Origin: Fragum whitleyi
Taxonomy: Eukaryota > Mollusca > Bivalvia > Cardiida > Cardiidae
NCBI GenBank assembly: GCA_948146395.1
Contig: OX411559.1
Span: 29,294,708 to 29,358,707, forward strand
DNA: 64,000 nt
Direction of reading: 5' to 3'
The notes beneath the pieces are model-generated. The model worked only from the letters and a program-made list of their open reading frames with translations, ran no database searches and was not told the DNA's origin. Of this stretch, positions 25,360-35,355 are shown in pieces; the stretch's first letter is position 1, and each line of letters starts with the position of its first letter. Position numbers and translations under genes: made by a program.

Positions 25360-25751
25360 TAAAGAAATATTTAACTCAATATAATTAACTATCTAGATGG
25401 TATAATCATACTGTTTTCAATCAAATTATATAACACATCTTGCTGCGTATGTCTTGGCATATCTCTAGTTCGATTTTCGATCTATAATTGTGATTGATTT
25501 TTGTAAAACATTTTCATGTGTGTATGGGTATGTATATGTATATTTGCATGTGTATGTACATTGTATATGTATATATGAAAATCAAATGTATTTGCATTTC
25601 ATTTTCAATTCCTATTGCTTGATTTTGTTTTATAGAGGGTCTCATTGAAAATTAGTTTTCATCCATTTATCTGTTTGATCAATGTATGTTGTAAATCTTA
25701 ATGTGCTACCTTCTCTAAATAAAGAATTTATTATTATTATTATTATTATTT
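24862..25751 (+). mobile_element. 5'-truncated LINE, 3' end with (TTA)n tail
   Basis: The reverse-transcriptase C-terminal region is followed by a roughly 390-base 3' untranslated stretch. This ends in AATAAAGAATTTATTATTAT and a (TTA)n run at about 25728-25751, the usual tail of many CR1/L2-like and RTE-like non-LTR elements. Upstream of about 24862 the coding similarity stops abruptly, as expected for 5' truncation. The upstream 50 bases (24813-24860) match, in reverse, the repeat at 28.45-28.5 kb. The same tail type is seen inserted at 3493 and 33838. Confidence 0.7.
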
Positions 25752-26891
25752 GATTGTTAATATTACTCCGTATATTTCTTTAAACTTTGTAGAAATCTGG
25801 AGAGATTTTAAAGCTGCTCTTGCACAGTTTTTCATAAAAAAAATATGAAACTTGTTCTTAGATTTGGAAATGAGTTAATTTTTAGACTATTCAAGAATGG
25901 CCCAAAGCATTGGCACTAAAAACAACATATTTCAATAATTTTGTAACTTATTTTTTCGAAGTGGCAAGATCAGTAAGGGATCCAGTATATTTATTTCTAG
26001 TCTATATATTACAAAATTGTTATTTTCCGTGAATAATCTTTCAATTTGCTTGTATTGATATGAAGTTTCCAGCTGTCAAATACTTTAACCTAAATCTTTG
26101 ATTGAATAAGATAAACATACTGAATGTCAAGCGAAAATAGTAGGCTCGAAATTGAAGAATATTTTTTTAGCGTTAGTAGTCCCTTTATTTTTCGGAATGA
26201 ATTTATCCTAAATTCTGATACATCGGTCTTTCTTTCGATGCATTACTAGATTGAATCTTATTATTTTAAAGGCTTCAACATGATGAGGTAGTTAATTCCG
26301 ATTGATTTTACGAAAAATGTTAAAATTCACATTTTCCCAATCTGTGCAAGAGCAGCTTTAAAGAAAATAGAAAAAGAGAAATGTACTTTTTGGTTTTTTT
26401 TTTTAACTCAGATAATATTGTCTTTCCACTTTTTATCGAAACTGTCTCACTAAAATCGAGATTCCTTCATCCAAATATGTACATTGTCGGCCTTGTATTC
26501 ATACAAACAAACGACTTTGCTTAAGACCCATAAATGGAACCATGAATTATGCAATGAAAGGCATCACATGGGTGTTTCAAAATGTTCTAGCTGTTTTTAT
26601 TAGTTTTAATATTAAACTGACCAAACCATTTACACACTGAAGAAGGATTAATCCAAAAGATAGCTGGTTATGTATTCCATAGTTGTCCTAGTTATATATC
26701 AGAAAACACCAAATGTACCGGAGAGAATGGATGGAGTGGTGATAGTTCTTAAAAGTACTAACAACTTTTATAGATAGCTGGCCTAGCTGAGGCCCCGTCT
26801 TTATACTGCCACACGACATGACCATTCTCTTGGTGAATTCTAACCTACAACCAACTAAATGCGAGTACAGTAGGGTGGTCATTGTGTAATA
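25752..26891. other. Non-coding stretch, nothing recognised
   Basis: AT-rich; no supported exon. The minus-strand frame 26688-26933 overlaps the next MITE and shows no family motif. Confidence 0.45.
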
Positions 26892-27063
26892 CAATCGAAC
26901 CTGTGTTAGCGGCCACCTGTATTCAGCAAGCATCCTGTATTAAGCAAGCCGCTATTGGGTTCCCAAATGAGGCAAATTAGATAACCTGTATTAAGCAAAC
27001 ACCTTTCTTAAGAAAGCAATTTTAGAACGTCCCCTAGGCGCTTGCTTAATACAGGTTTGACTG
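26892..27063. mobile_element. 172-bp MITE with TA flanks, pogo/Tigger-like ends
   Basis: The left end CAATCGAACCTGTGTTAGC and the complement of the right end (CAGTCAAACCTGTATTAAGC) are imperfect inverted repeats, both flanked by TA. The motif CCTGTATTAAGCAAGC recurs inside in direct orientation (about 26913, 26934, 26985). TA target sites with CAGTC-AACCTG-type ends are known for pogo/Tigger elements of the Tc1/mariner superfamily; assignment here is inference. Confidence 0.65.
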
Positions 27064-27959
27064 TATGTCAAATGTTAAGGCCTTCTAGTTTGGTTTGTTT
27101 TTTAAAAATTCTTTGTTTCTTTGTAAGATTAGGTGTCGTCGGGCAGATCACTCAAAGAAACCGATGAATTATTTCAACAACACTTGTCTGAATTCACATG
27201 CAACATATCAAACCTTTAGGACAAATGGTTTTGTAGGAGCAAAATTTTAAAGATTTTCATAATTTGCGGCAATTCGATTATTGAAATTTTGGATCGAACC
27301 TAATTGTTTTTACAACTTCCGCAGAACTTCATCAAAGATACACCCCTATAAAATTTAGCCTAATCGACACAGTGGTGTCTGAAAGGATGTTGAAAGAAAT
27401 TGCGGGCCGGATGGCAGACGAATGTCGGTGACGGAACAGAATAACCAACCCTGAGACATTAAGTTGTGATCAAATGACTGTTATGACTGCTTTCCATTAA
27501 TTTCCATTTGTATCGTTTTTTCCCTGTAATAAAATAAACACCGAACCTATTTTTTGCTTGTATATATGAAAGTGTATTGGGTTATGTTACTTCCGGTGCC
27601 ACTATTGCGACTAGATTGTATTGAACTGATACAACAAACTTAACGATTAGTCAATTCTGAACTTTTCAAACATTATCAAATTGATTGTCATGAAAATGAA
27701 CTCACAGTGTTTGAAATATGCGCAATACCCTTGCCGTTTTAAGTAAATCATCTAGCAAGTGATAGTAGAAAGCAAACATAATTTTATATTAATGCGTCTC
27801 ATCTAGCCTTTATGTTCGATTACACGATTCTTGGTGGTAAAAATTTAATATGTGTGAGAGGTTCGGACTTATTGTGATTAAATTGTTAAACTCTGATTTT
27901 GAATCACATCTATCTTAACTCATCCCTTATTCATCCTGTGTGAATCACATTCCCGTTCA
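27064..27959. other. Non-coding stretch, nothing recognised
   Basis: No exon or repeat recognised. Confidence 0.4.
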
Positions 27960-28505
27960 CTCATTTTGGCGGCCATATCAAAAATGATTCATGCTCATCT
28001 TTATACATCTTCTTTTGAAGTATAAATGTCTCAAGTATGACATTTATGTAATTTTAAATATCATTTTGTAGCATTTGAAATTATGTCTCAACTACATATG
28101 TATCAATCATTATAAAACATTACTAATTTTGGCAGCCATCTTGTATTTTTGCGGCCATATCTTAATTCCACTATGATATAAACATAAAAATATTTTGAGT
28201 TTGGGTTTCCTGAAATTCAGATACATTTTAAATAATATCTCTACTACATATGATAAGCATAGTAGAAAATCCCTTTCTCTGGCTGCCATCTTAAATTTTG
28301 GCGGCCATATTATATTTCTGTATCGTAACTCAACCAAGAAAATGTCAAAAGTCCTACCCTTCTGCAATTCCGATATCATTTGGATCATTTTGAGTCATTT
28401 TATTATCATATGGGATAAGGTACTTATTTTGGCAGCCATTTTGGATTTTGGCAGCCATCTTGGATTGCCCAATGATGCCAAAGTGGCATCAACCGGATTT
28501 AATAT
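27960..28505. repeat. Cluster of GGCGGCCAT / GGCAGCCATCTTG motifs
   Basis: At least seven copies of TTTTGGC(G/A)GCCAT(C/A)TT occur at about 27966, 28130, 28150, 28279, 28298, 28429 and 28449, separated by irregular AT-rich spacers. The last 50 bases (GCCCAATGATGCCA, GTGGCATCAACCGGATT) are repeated in reverse at 24813-24860. The long open frame at 28195-28641 follows the repeat and lacks any recognisable domain. I regard this as a worn dispersed repeat, perhaps a DNA element with subterminal motif clusters. Confidence 0.65.
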
Positions 28506-28651
28506 CTGGATGACCATATCTACAACTTCCAGCAATAAAATTTCCTATAGACGCTATTGCAAGGTCATGCCCTGGTGCTGCCGGACTAATAGGTCTTACA
28601 GCCATTTTGGCCAGACTTTTAATCAATTCGCGTTTTATTAGATTGACAATC

Positions 28652-28845
28652 TGGGCCAACTTATTTCTGACCCTCTTTCGGGTCGGGTGTAGACTGGTCT
28701 CACTGTCGAATATCAGAATAGCCTATTCTAGGCTATTCTGATAGTCGATATGTGGACCAGTCTAGAGCTGGAAGCCTGCTTTCTGAGAGATACTGTGATA
28801 TTGCGGGCAAAAGTACCCGCCCAGGGTCAGAAATAAGTTGGCCCA
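28652..28845. mobile_element. 194-bp MITE with perfect 23-bp TIRs and internal palindrome
   Basis: The ends TGGGCCAACTTATTTCTGAC... and ...GTCAGAAATAAGTTGGCCCA are exact complements over 23 bases. Inside lies a second inverted repeat (28690-28761) starting AGACTGGTCTCACTGTCGA and centred on GCCTATTCTAGGC. The flanks TTGACAATC and TTGACCTTG are loosely similar and might be an 8-9-bp target duplication (hAT-like), but this is weak. Non-coding. Confidence 0.8.
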
Positions 28846-29995
28846 TTGACCTTGACGATTACTTAACAAATAATATGCCATTATGTAGAACTTATTTCGA
28901 CCGTTTTATAGATGTCGTGATCTAGATAGATATTTTTTCTCTTTTGACATGACGGTCTAATTTGCGTATGAATCTTGTCTGACATCTACTTGCATATAAG
29001 TCCCTTTTCAATAGCTTCAAGATAATTTCCAATTACTCTGGTTTTATCAACATATAAACGAATACCTGAAATAACCGTTGAAATTGAACAAGAACAACAT
29101 TTGGTTGGGCAATCAGGCTTTGACGCTAACCCCTTTTTATAACCAGCGTAATTGAAGGGCCTGTTAGACTTAAATTTTGCTGGTGTTCCCTGATAATAAC
29201 AGATTCTCCTTGAAAACCGTATTTAAGTAAGAGCTTTTTGGGGAGTAAATAATTTCACTTCGCGTAAATATATATTGTGATTGCGTTTTAAGTTTCATAC
29301 CTCCATAAATAAAATGTTAAATGACGCCAGCTTTTTTAAAGATTAAAAAACAAGTTTAAGACACTGATACCATACATTTATCTTGATCAATAGATAGAGA
29401 CTTATATCGTTTATCTTAAGGGATAACTGTCTATAAAGCCGTTTTACTGCATATAAGATAAATCGTCCGGCCTTTAACTCGGTTCCAAGACATTTACGAT
29501 AATCTGAGTTGACATTTTCCATATCATATGTCTATATTTAGGAGAAAATGTCTTCTTAGAATGATGATATCATTTAGCACTGCAGACAAAAAACTTCTTT
29601 ATATTACGGAAGCTAAATGTGTATTTGAATCTTTAATACGGATATTTCAGCCTTGAGTTTTTTTTAGGTTTTTTTTAGTTTTTTTTTTGTTTGTTTGTTT
29701 GTTTGTTTGTTTGTTTGGATAGGGTTTTAAGGAATTTAAGGCATTTCGATGGGATAGGGTAAAACTACTAACACAGTATCTATCTGAGCAAATATTTCCT
29801 CATCCAACATATGAGATGATACATCAATTGGTGAAAGTCCAAGGTCAGAGCCCATGATTGGCAGTCCATAGGTTACATATTGCACCATGACCGTTTACTA
29901 GTTTTACCGAGCCTCCTATGCCGTGGACGTGGCTTGGGCTGTAGTTACAAGAGTTAGGCCGTCTACCGTCAATTCGATCTAACAATTCCATAATT
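28846..29995. other. Non-coding stretch with (GTTT)n run
   Basis: No exon recognised. At 29683-29719 lies a (TTTG)n run followed by GGATAGGGTTTTAAGG. This resembles the tail of SINE family B (TTTG repeats then GGATGGGTTTT), so it could be a worn SINE-B end. Confidence 0.45.
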
Positions 29996-30190
29996 AATTC
30001 CTGCCTCGGTGGCCTAGTTGTAAAGGCTCTCGGCTCATGAACTGGAGGTCCTTGGTTCGCGCCTAGCCGTTGCTGGGGTGTTTTCATGGACAAAACACTT
30101 AAAAGCTAGCCCAAGTTAACCAATCACTCTATATCTAGGTACGAGAGCAACTCAATACGCTTAAGCTTTCGTCTCAATCGAACTGAAATA
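29996..30190 (+). mobile_element. tRNA-derived SINE, family A
   Basis: The pol III A box is GGTGGCCTAGTTGTAAAGGC at 30008-30027 and the B box GGTTCGCGCC at 30054-30063, spaced as in a tRNA. After the head come CATGGACAAAACACTTAA and CGCTTAAGCTTTCGTC, then a tail near GAACTGAAATAAATTAG. The CTTAAGCTTT...ATCGAACT tail recurs at 51681-51717 and 58119-58155, so the family has more copies. The minus-strand frame across it is an artefact. Confidence 0.7.
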
Positions 30191-30255
30191 AATTAGTATA
30201 ATTTAGAATTAAATCATTTGAATTCTAAAAATAATGATACTGGATATTGCAATAT

Positions 30256-30486
30256 ATGTGACATTTCCAACAATTTCAAATGTGCATTAGGTGCAAACAT
30301 TGATAGGCGTAGAAAGCCACAATGTGTAAATATAATGGTACCTTAATGTCTACAGATACCACGAGACCTTGCCTATCTACTAAAAGCTTAGTGAAGACTC
30401 TGGCCAGACTGTGCGGATGCACAGGCTGGTCAGAGTCTTTGCTTTGCGCAAATTTGAAATTGTTGGAAATCTCTCGCACATGCTCA
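30256..30486. mobile_element. MITE family M1, 231-bp copy with internal hairpin
   Basis: TGACATTTCCAACAATTTCA at the left pairs with AATTTGAAATTGTTGGAAAT at the right, extending to TGCTCA. The first dozen bases of the left end are lost. Inside, 30394-30439 is a strong hairpin: 21-bp arms starting AAGACTCTGGCCAGACTGTG around a 4-base loop with two mismatches. The frames seen on both strands here are repeat translations. Confidence 0.8.
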
Positions 30487-31015
30487 TTTGTTGTTTGCAG
30501 TATTCAGAGTGTATAAGTTAATCTAGATCAAGACACCGTGTTAGGAGAGTGTAAGCATCAAGGACGCAAGTTGTCTGTAATTTTACAGAATCAATAGCAG
30601 TGTGATGGTGCATTAAGCTTGATTTATTCTATGACTTGTTCTCAGAAATCTTTATACGTCTTATTATAATTGGGACTTTGTGTAAACATACAGAGTGTAT
30701 TTCTTCAGAAAAACAACTATGACTACAATGAAAATACATTATTTTTCATTCCATACATTTTACAAGAATATGAAAAAATATTTTGAGTCAGGCATCAGTG
30801 TAATACATCTCAAAAAAAAATCTCGTTTGTGTGCTGCTGTCCTTTACTGTATAGGAAAAAAGCAGCACTGCATTACTTAATGAATACTGTTTGTTTCATT
30901 GACGTGTCTTGCTCGCCGATTTTTAGGCTAACAGTCTTAAAAAAGGTATATTACTCCAAAATGATCGATTTCAATTTGCTCTAAAGAGCTTCTAAAATAA
31001 ATTACAGCACTTCTA

Positions 31016-31182
31016 ATTACGGTAGTGGACCCGTAATAGAACCGCAACGTTTCGGCAGTAATGAGCTTTAACAGTGTTTACCGAGGTTTCCTAATGAATT
31101 TCATTAGGAAACCTCGGTTTACACTGTGGAAGATCATGAGTTCCGAGATGTTGCGGAACTATTACGGTTCCGCTACCTTAAT
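31016..31182. mobile_element. 167-bp full foldback element
   Basis: Two arms of about 83 bp are inverted over the whole length. The inner 25 bases (ACCGAGGTTTCCTAATGAA and its complement) are exact, and the outer parts carry scattered mismatches. The ends read ATTACGGTAGTGG and CTACCTTAAT. It is the most complete member of the family also found at 3361-3801 and 33443-33567, and lies about 0.8 kb upstream of the coiled-coil gene. Confidence 0.85.
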
Positions 31183-31988
31183 GACAAAATTCTCAAAGAC
31201 TTTACGGATATAAAGAGGATCTGTAAATAGTTAAATACTTCGCGATGACTATTATCAGAGAGTTTGTCATTTTTCGGTGAACCATTTCAAGGGATATTTC
31301 TTTAATGCTTTTGATGGATTATTTAGAAATACATGTAGATAATCACTCGGTTATCTCATCACCAAACCAGTGAAACTACCTACCAGTTATATCCTACTTT
31401 TGTTAATTGTACCCTTTGTGACGTATACAAAGTTGGGTTCTACCACACGTGACGTAATGATGTTTGCCTAGTAACTAGTAAACCACGTGTAAAGTGGCGC
31501 ACTTTAAGAGAATTTGTCCTATTATTTCTATATTTTGTTTTAATTGTGCATTGAAGAAAAAGAAGAAAATAAAAACAGTTCATTTTTCTTTGATTTCATG
31601 AACGACAAAATTACTCATGTCTTCAAAATTCGTGAAAATATAACTTCTGTTATGCACTCAATTAAATATATTACACTGAAACTAACAATTATCCTGTCAT
31701 TATTTTTGCAGTGTCAGAACAAAGCAGATTATGAGCAAAAAATAAAAAAAAAAATGCGATACCGTAAACATCAGGACGGAACGACTGTCAACTGAAGCGT
31801 CAGGGTATCTTACCAGCGATCCAATATATATTTTCATCATCAACAACAACAAAAAAAATCAAGTGAAGTTGACTACCAACAGGACAGAATGTGTTTGTGA
31901 GCAATACCGAGTATTGTTTTATGACACCATTTCACTATTTAGTCAAGGCTATCCTTTTTATTGTACTGGTGGATATAAAGATGATAGA
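31183..31988 (+). promoter_or_regulatory. Probable 5' region of the coiled-coil gene
   Basis: The reading frame of the first coding exon is open back to a TAA at 31743-31745 but has no in-frame ATG before 31989. This stretch is therefore probably 5' UTR and promoter, possibly with a further 5' exon joined at an acceptor such as TTTTTGCAG near 31711. No clear TATA box could be picked out of the AT-rich background. Confidence 0.35.
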
Positions 31989-32828
31989 ATGTCCATGTCG
32001 TCACTTGGAATACTTCGAGCTCGAGAGCTGGACTCTACTCTATCCATTCTGAGTCATTCAGACACGAGTCAATCTTCTATTGATAGTCTGGATGCGTCAC
32101 GTGACCACGCCGATATATCAGACGAAGTAACAACTCACGAGACTACGCTTAACGACAGTTTAGAGAAGATTAAACAAATTGATAATAAAATGGAAGGCAA
32201 TAAAACGGAAAAGTCTGCAGATAGTCTAGAAGAAGATGTTAATGCTAAAACGAGTACAAGTGTTAGGAAAGATACCCCAAAGAGTCCAACTGAGAAAGAT
32301 AGAGTAAACGGACAAAACTCGTGTCGACGTTTGAGTGAGAAGGAAAATGGAACACCAAAAACAAAAGTACATGTTGATACACCGATGATAAAACATAAAG
32401 TACCAAAGAGTAAAACATTTGATGATTCTGTGTCCATCTTTAATAACAAAAGTGCAAAAACTCGATTTCAGAATGACAATTTAGCCCAAACAGGTCCAAG
32501 TGGATCTGGAAATCACGTGTTCATGACATCGCAGGAGTGCATGGTCGTACCCGGATGTAGTAAGTTACCAAGGGAGACAATCGCGAGTAGGTTAAGATTT
32601 GAAAAGCAACACTCTCCCGGAGTTAATTCCACTTTCAATTTGGTACCCGGTACTGGCGATGGATATCATAAGAACTGTGTGAATGATGGGTACCTGACGC
32701 CGTTACAAAGGAAAGAAATTCTTATCAGAGATCTAAAACGCCAAGTAAGGGAGTTAAATACGACTTGCGAAGCCAAAGACCGAGAAATAGGGATGTACAA
32801 ACAGCACGTGGACGAGAAAACATTACTT
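31989..32828 (+). CDS. Exon 1 of the coiled-coil gene
   Basis: Starts at the first in-frame ATG (context GATAGAATGT, with a second ATG two codons on) and ends at a consensus donor, CTT|GTAAGT. It encodes 280 residues: a Ser-rich opening (SHSDTSQSSIDSLDASRD), a Lys/Thr/Glu-rich middle and the start of the coiled coil. Length without stops (840 bases) and even composition in AT-rich DNA support real coding. Confidence 0.8.
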
Positions 32829-33837
32829 GTAAGTGTAAAGCGTGTTTCCGTTTATTTTTGAAGCTAAGGGGAGTCTAGCTATATACATATATATGTGAGC
32901 CGTCACATTTGAGACGCACAATTGAACTTCCAAGAATACAAAAAGGTATCGTAACATTTCGCTCTAAGACAATGTCTGAATCTAGATTGATTAATCTACC
33001 TTCTCAATATAATTATTTTCGAAATGCGCGCTCTGACCTTCCTCTCCTCAATCCGACCTCTTTTTTCAATTATTCATTATACGGAGTCGTCAGATGGGTT
33101 CTATTCGCGTGATGGGACATTAAATCTAACTTCTTCATTGTTTTATAGCCTGACCAAATTTTCTAATTGTCTACTCCAATATAAAATACAAAAACTAACA
33201 ACGTTTTACTAGACACCCAAATACCATCTTTTCGGAAAAAAAGCTTTTATCCATATCTTGGGACTGTCAGTCCAACAGACACGGTTAAAGTTTTTTATTA
33301 TTATGAAATGGCTATTGGGTTGTTTGAGTCGAAACGTAAGAAACAAACAACACCAGCGAGATTCGCCCCTTTTTTCTACATGAAATTGCTAAACACTTTA
33401 AATTGTCTGTAATAATAGAATCTCGTGATCTTTTTTCTATTAAGGTCATGATCTTTAACAGTGTTAACCGAGCATTCCGAGTGGTTTTATTAGAAAACCT
33501 CTGTTATTATTCTGTAAGATCATGAGTTCCGAAATGTAGCGGAGCTATGAAGGGTCCATCGACTTAACATGTCGACTTCAGGATTTTCAATTGAAAAGAA
33601 TGTCTAATTAAAGCTGTCGAAAGAGGCAATTATATGACGCTGATTCCAATTTTGAAAACAATGCGTTTCATTTTTCATGGGTTTGTACGATTTATGAGAC
33701 TATCTCATAGTTATGTGACTTGGTCGTAGTTATGAGGTTGTCTCGTAGTTATGTGGCTGTCTCGTGGTTATGAGACTGTCTCGTGATTATGTGATTATCT
33801 CGTTGTTGTGAGACTATCTTGTGGTTATGTGATTATC

Positions 33838-33882
<45 letters not shown>

Positions 33883-35323
33883 TAATAATATTAATAAAAA
33901 AAATTTATTTCATGCAGGTTGAACATTAAGACATATTTCAAATTCGTTCCATACATTCATGCTATAGTATGAAAATGAGTTTTTCTTATATAATGTATTG
34001 AATTTCGAGTTAGTTATATCATTGTGAATAAATGACCGTAAACTGTAGCTCCTGTTATTACAGGAAGAAATAATGTATGTCATATATCTTGGTAATAGGT
34101 TTTAACGACATTTGAATATGAAAACACCAGCATGATAATTACACCTATTATCGAAAGTCAACAATTATTATCATTATTATTATTACACCATTATCAAAAA
34201 AAAGTCCACAAGCGTGCAAATGGTACTTCTATCATTAATTAGAGAGCCCATTTCCAAGTGAAGTCTACTATGATGCCACACCAAAACATCGGTGTCAAAA
34301 AGCTTTGAATTTTGAATTTTCGTAGTTATGTGGCTGTCTAATGATTACGTGACTGTCTCATATTTATGTGACTGTCTCGTAGTTATGTGACGGCCTGTCG
34401 AACTACTGTTACGATTCTATATGACTGGTAATAAATCGTCTCAAGTCAATCCAGTAAGATATTGGCCATAACAGTCCATCTGTGTCCCAGACGGTAATTA
34501 AATTATGCAGAAGGTTAAAAATACACAGTCATCCTTTTCTCCCGAACTTAGATGTATGCAGGAGCGTGATGTATAGTCCGTGCTTTGAGCTTTTGGTCTG
34601 ATTAAGCTCATTTGTTTAAACGTTGCAAGATGATTTCTACACAAAAAACATTTTTGGGGGCACTGGTTTAATTAGAAATAGGCTATATTTGAGAAATAAT
34701 CCAAGATTCCAGTCACATTCCAGGGTGATACTTGTCTACTCTGTATTTATGATCCCTTTCTTGAAACTATTTAACTTAAATCTACGATTGGCGTCCAAGG
34801 TCTCGTAACTACAGTTTTATTTACTTGTAAATTATGAAATGGCTTCTGTTTGGCACCTCGATTCGCCCATACTTGTTTATTGTCTGTAGATGTAACAGTC
34901 ATGTGTGATAGATATTTAGTGCAGAAAATCATGTTTTAAGACACAATGATTATTTCTCAAGTTTATTGTGTTTGCGCCCAGAATGGGTTAGGCTGTCGAC
35001 GGGGTGTAAAGCACCATTAAAATGTATTTAGATACCGGTTATAGGGCCAACAAAACATGATCTCTAAAAAAAGTTGCTAAGTATGCATTTTATGTCACAT
35101 ATACATACAGCCTTTTGTAACTAATGAATCCGAAATTGCCATTTTTGTAATTTCCATCAGCTCGTCCAAAACAAGGATACAGAAATCACCCGTTTACGAG
35201 CCGAACTAAAGGAACTGAAACAAAACTACGATGACATTTCATCATTTTGTGAGGAGTCCATCTCCACAGCGTCGGTGTTAGAACAGAAAACTACAGAACT
35301 CAAGGTGGGTGGGTTTTTCTTTT

Positions 35324-35355
<32 letters not shown>

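Larger units (their letters stand above)
32829..35160 (+). other. Intron 1, rich in repeats
   Basis: GTAAGT donor and TTTCCATCAG acceptor. It carries a worn foldback (33443-33567) and a 19-bp minisatellite split by a retroposon tail (33692-34392). The rest is AT-rich with no further exon recognised. Confidence 0.7.

Noticed and set aside
28195..28641. 148-codon plus-strand frame
   Set aside because: Coincides with the GGCGGCCAT motif cluster; the opposite strand is open as well; no domain is visible.
30002..30070. tRNA gene on the plus strand
   Set aside because: Promoter boxes fit a tRNA but the sequence continues into a SINE body and acceptor-stem pairing is not evident.
31544..31795. 83-codon frame upstream of the coiled-coil gene
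   Set aside because: Lys/Asn-rich AT-driven composition, not in frame with exon 1; more likely part of the 5' UTR region.
32135..32449. 104-codon minus-strand frame
   Set aside because: Antisense shadow of exon 1 of the coiled-coil gene.
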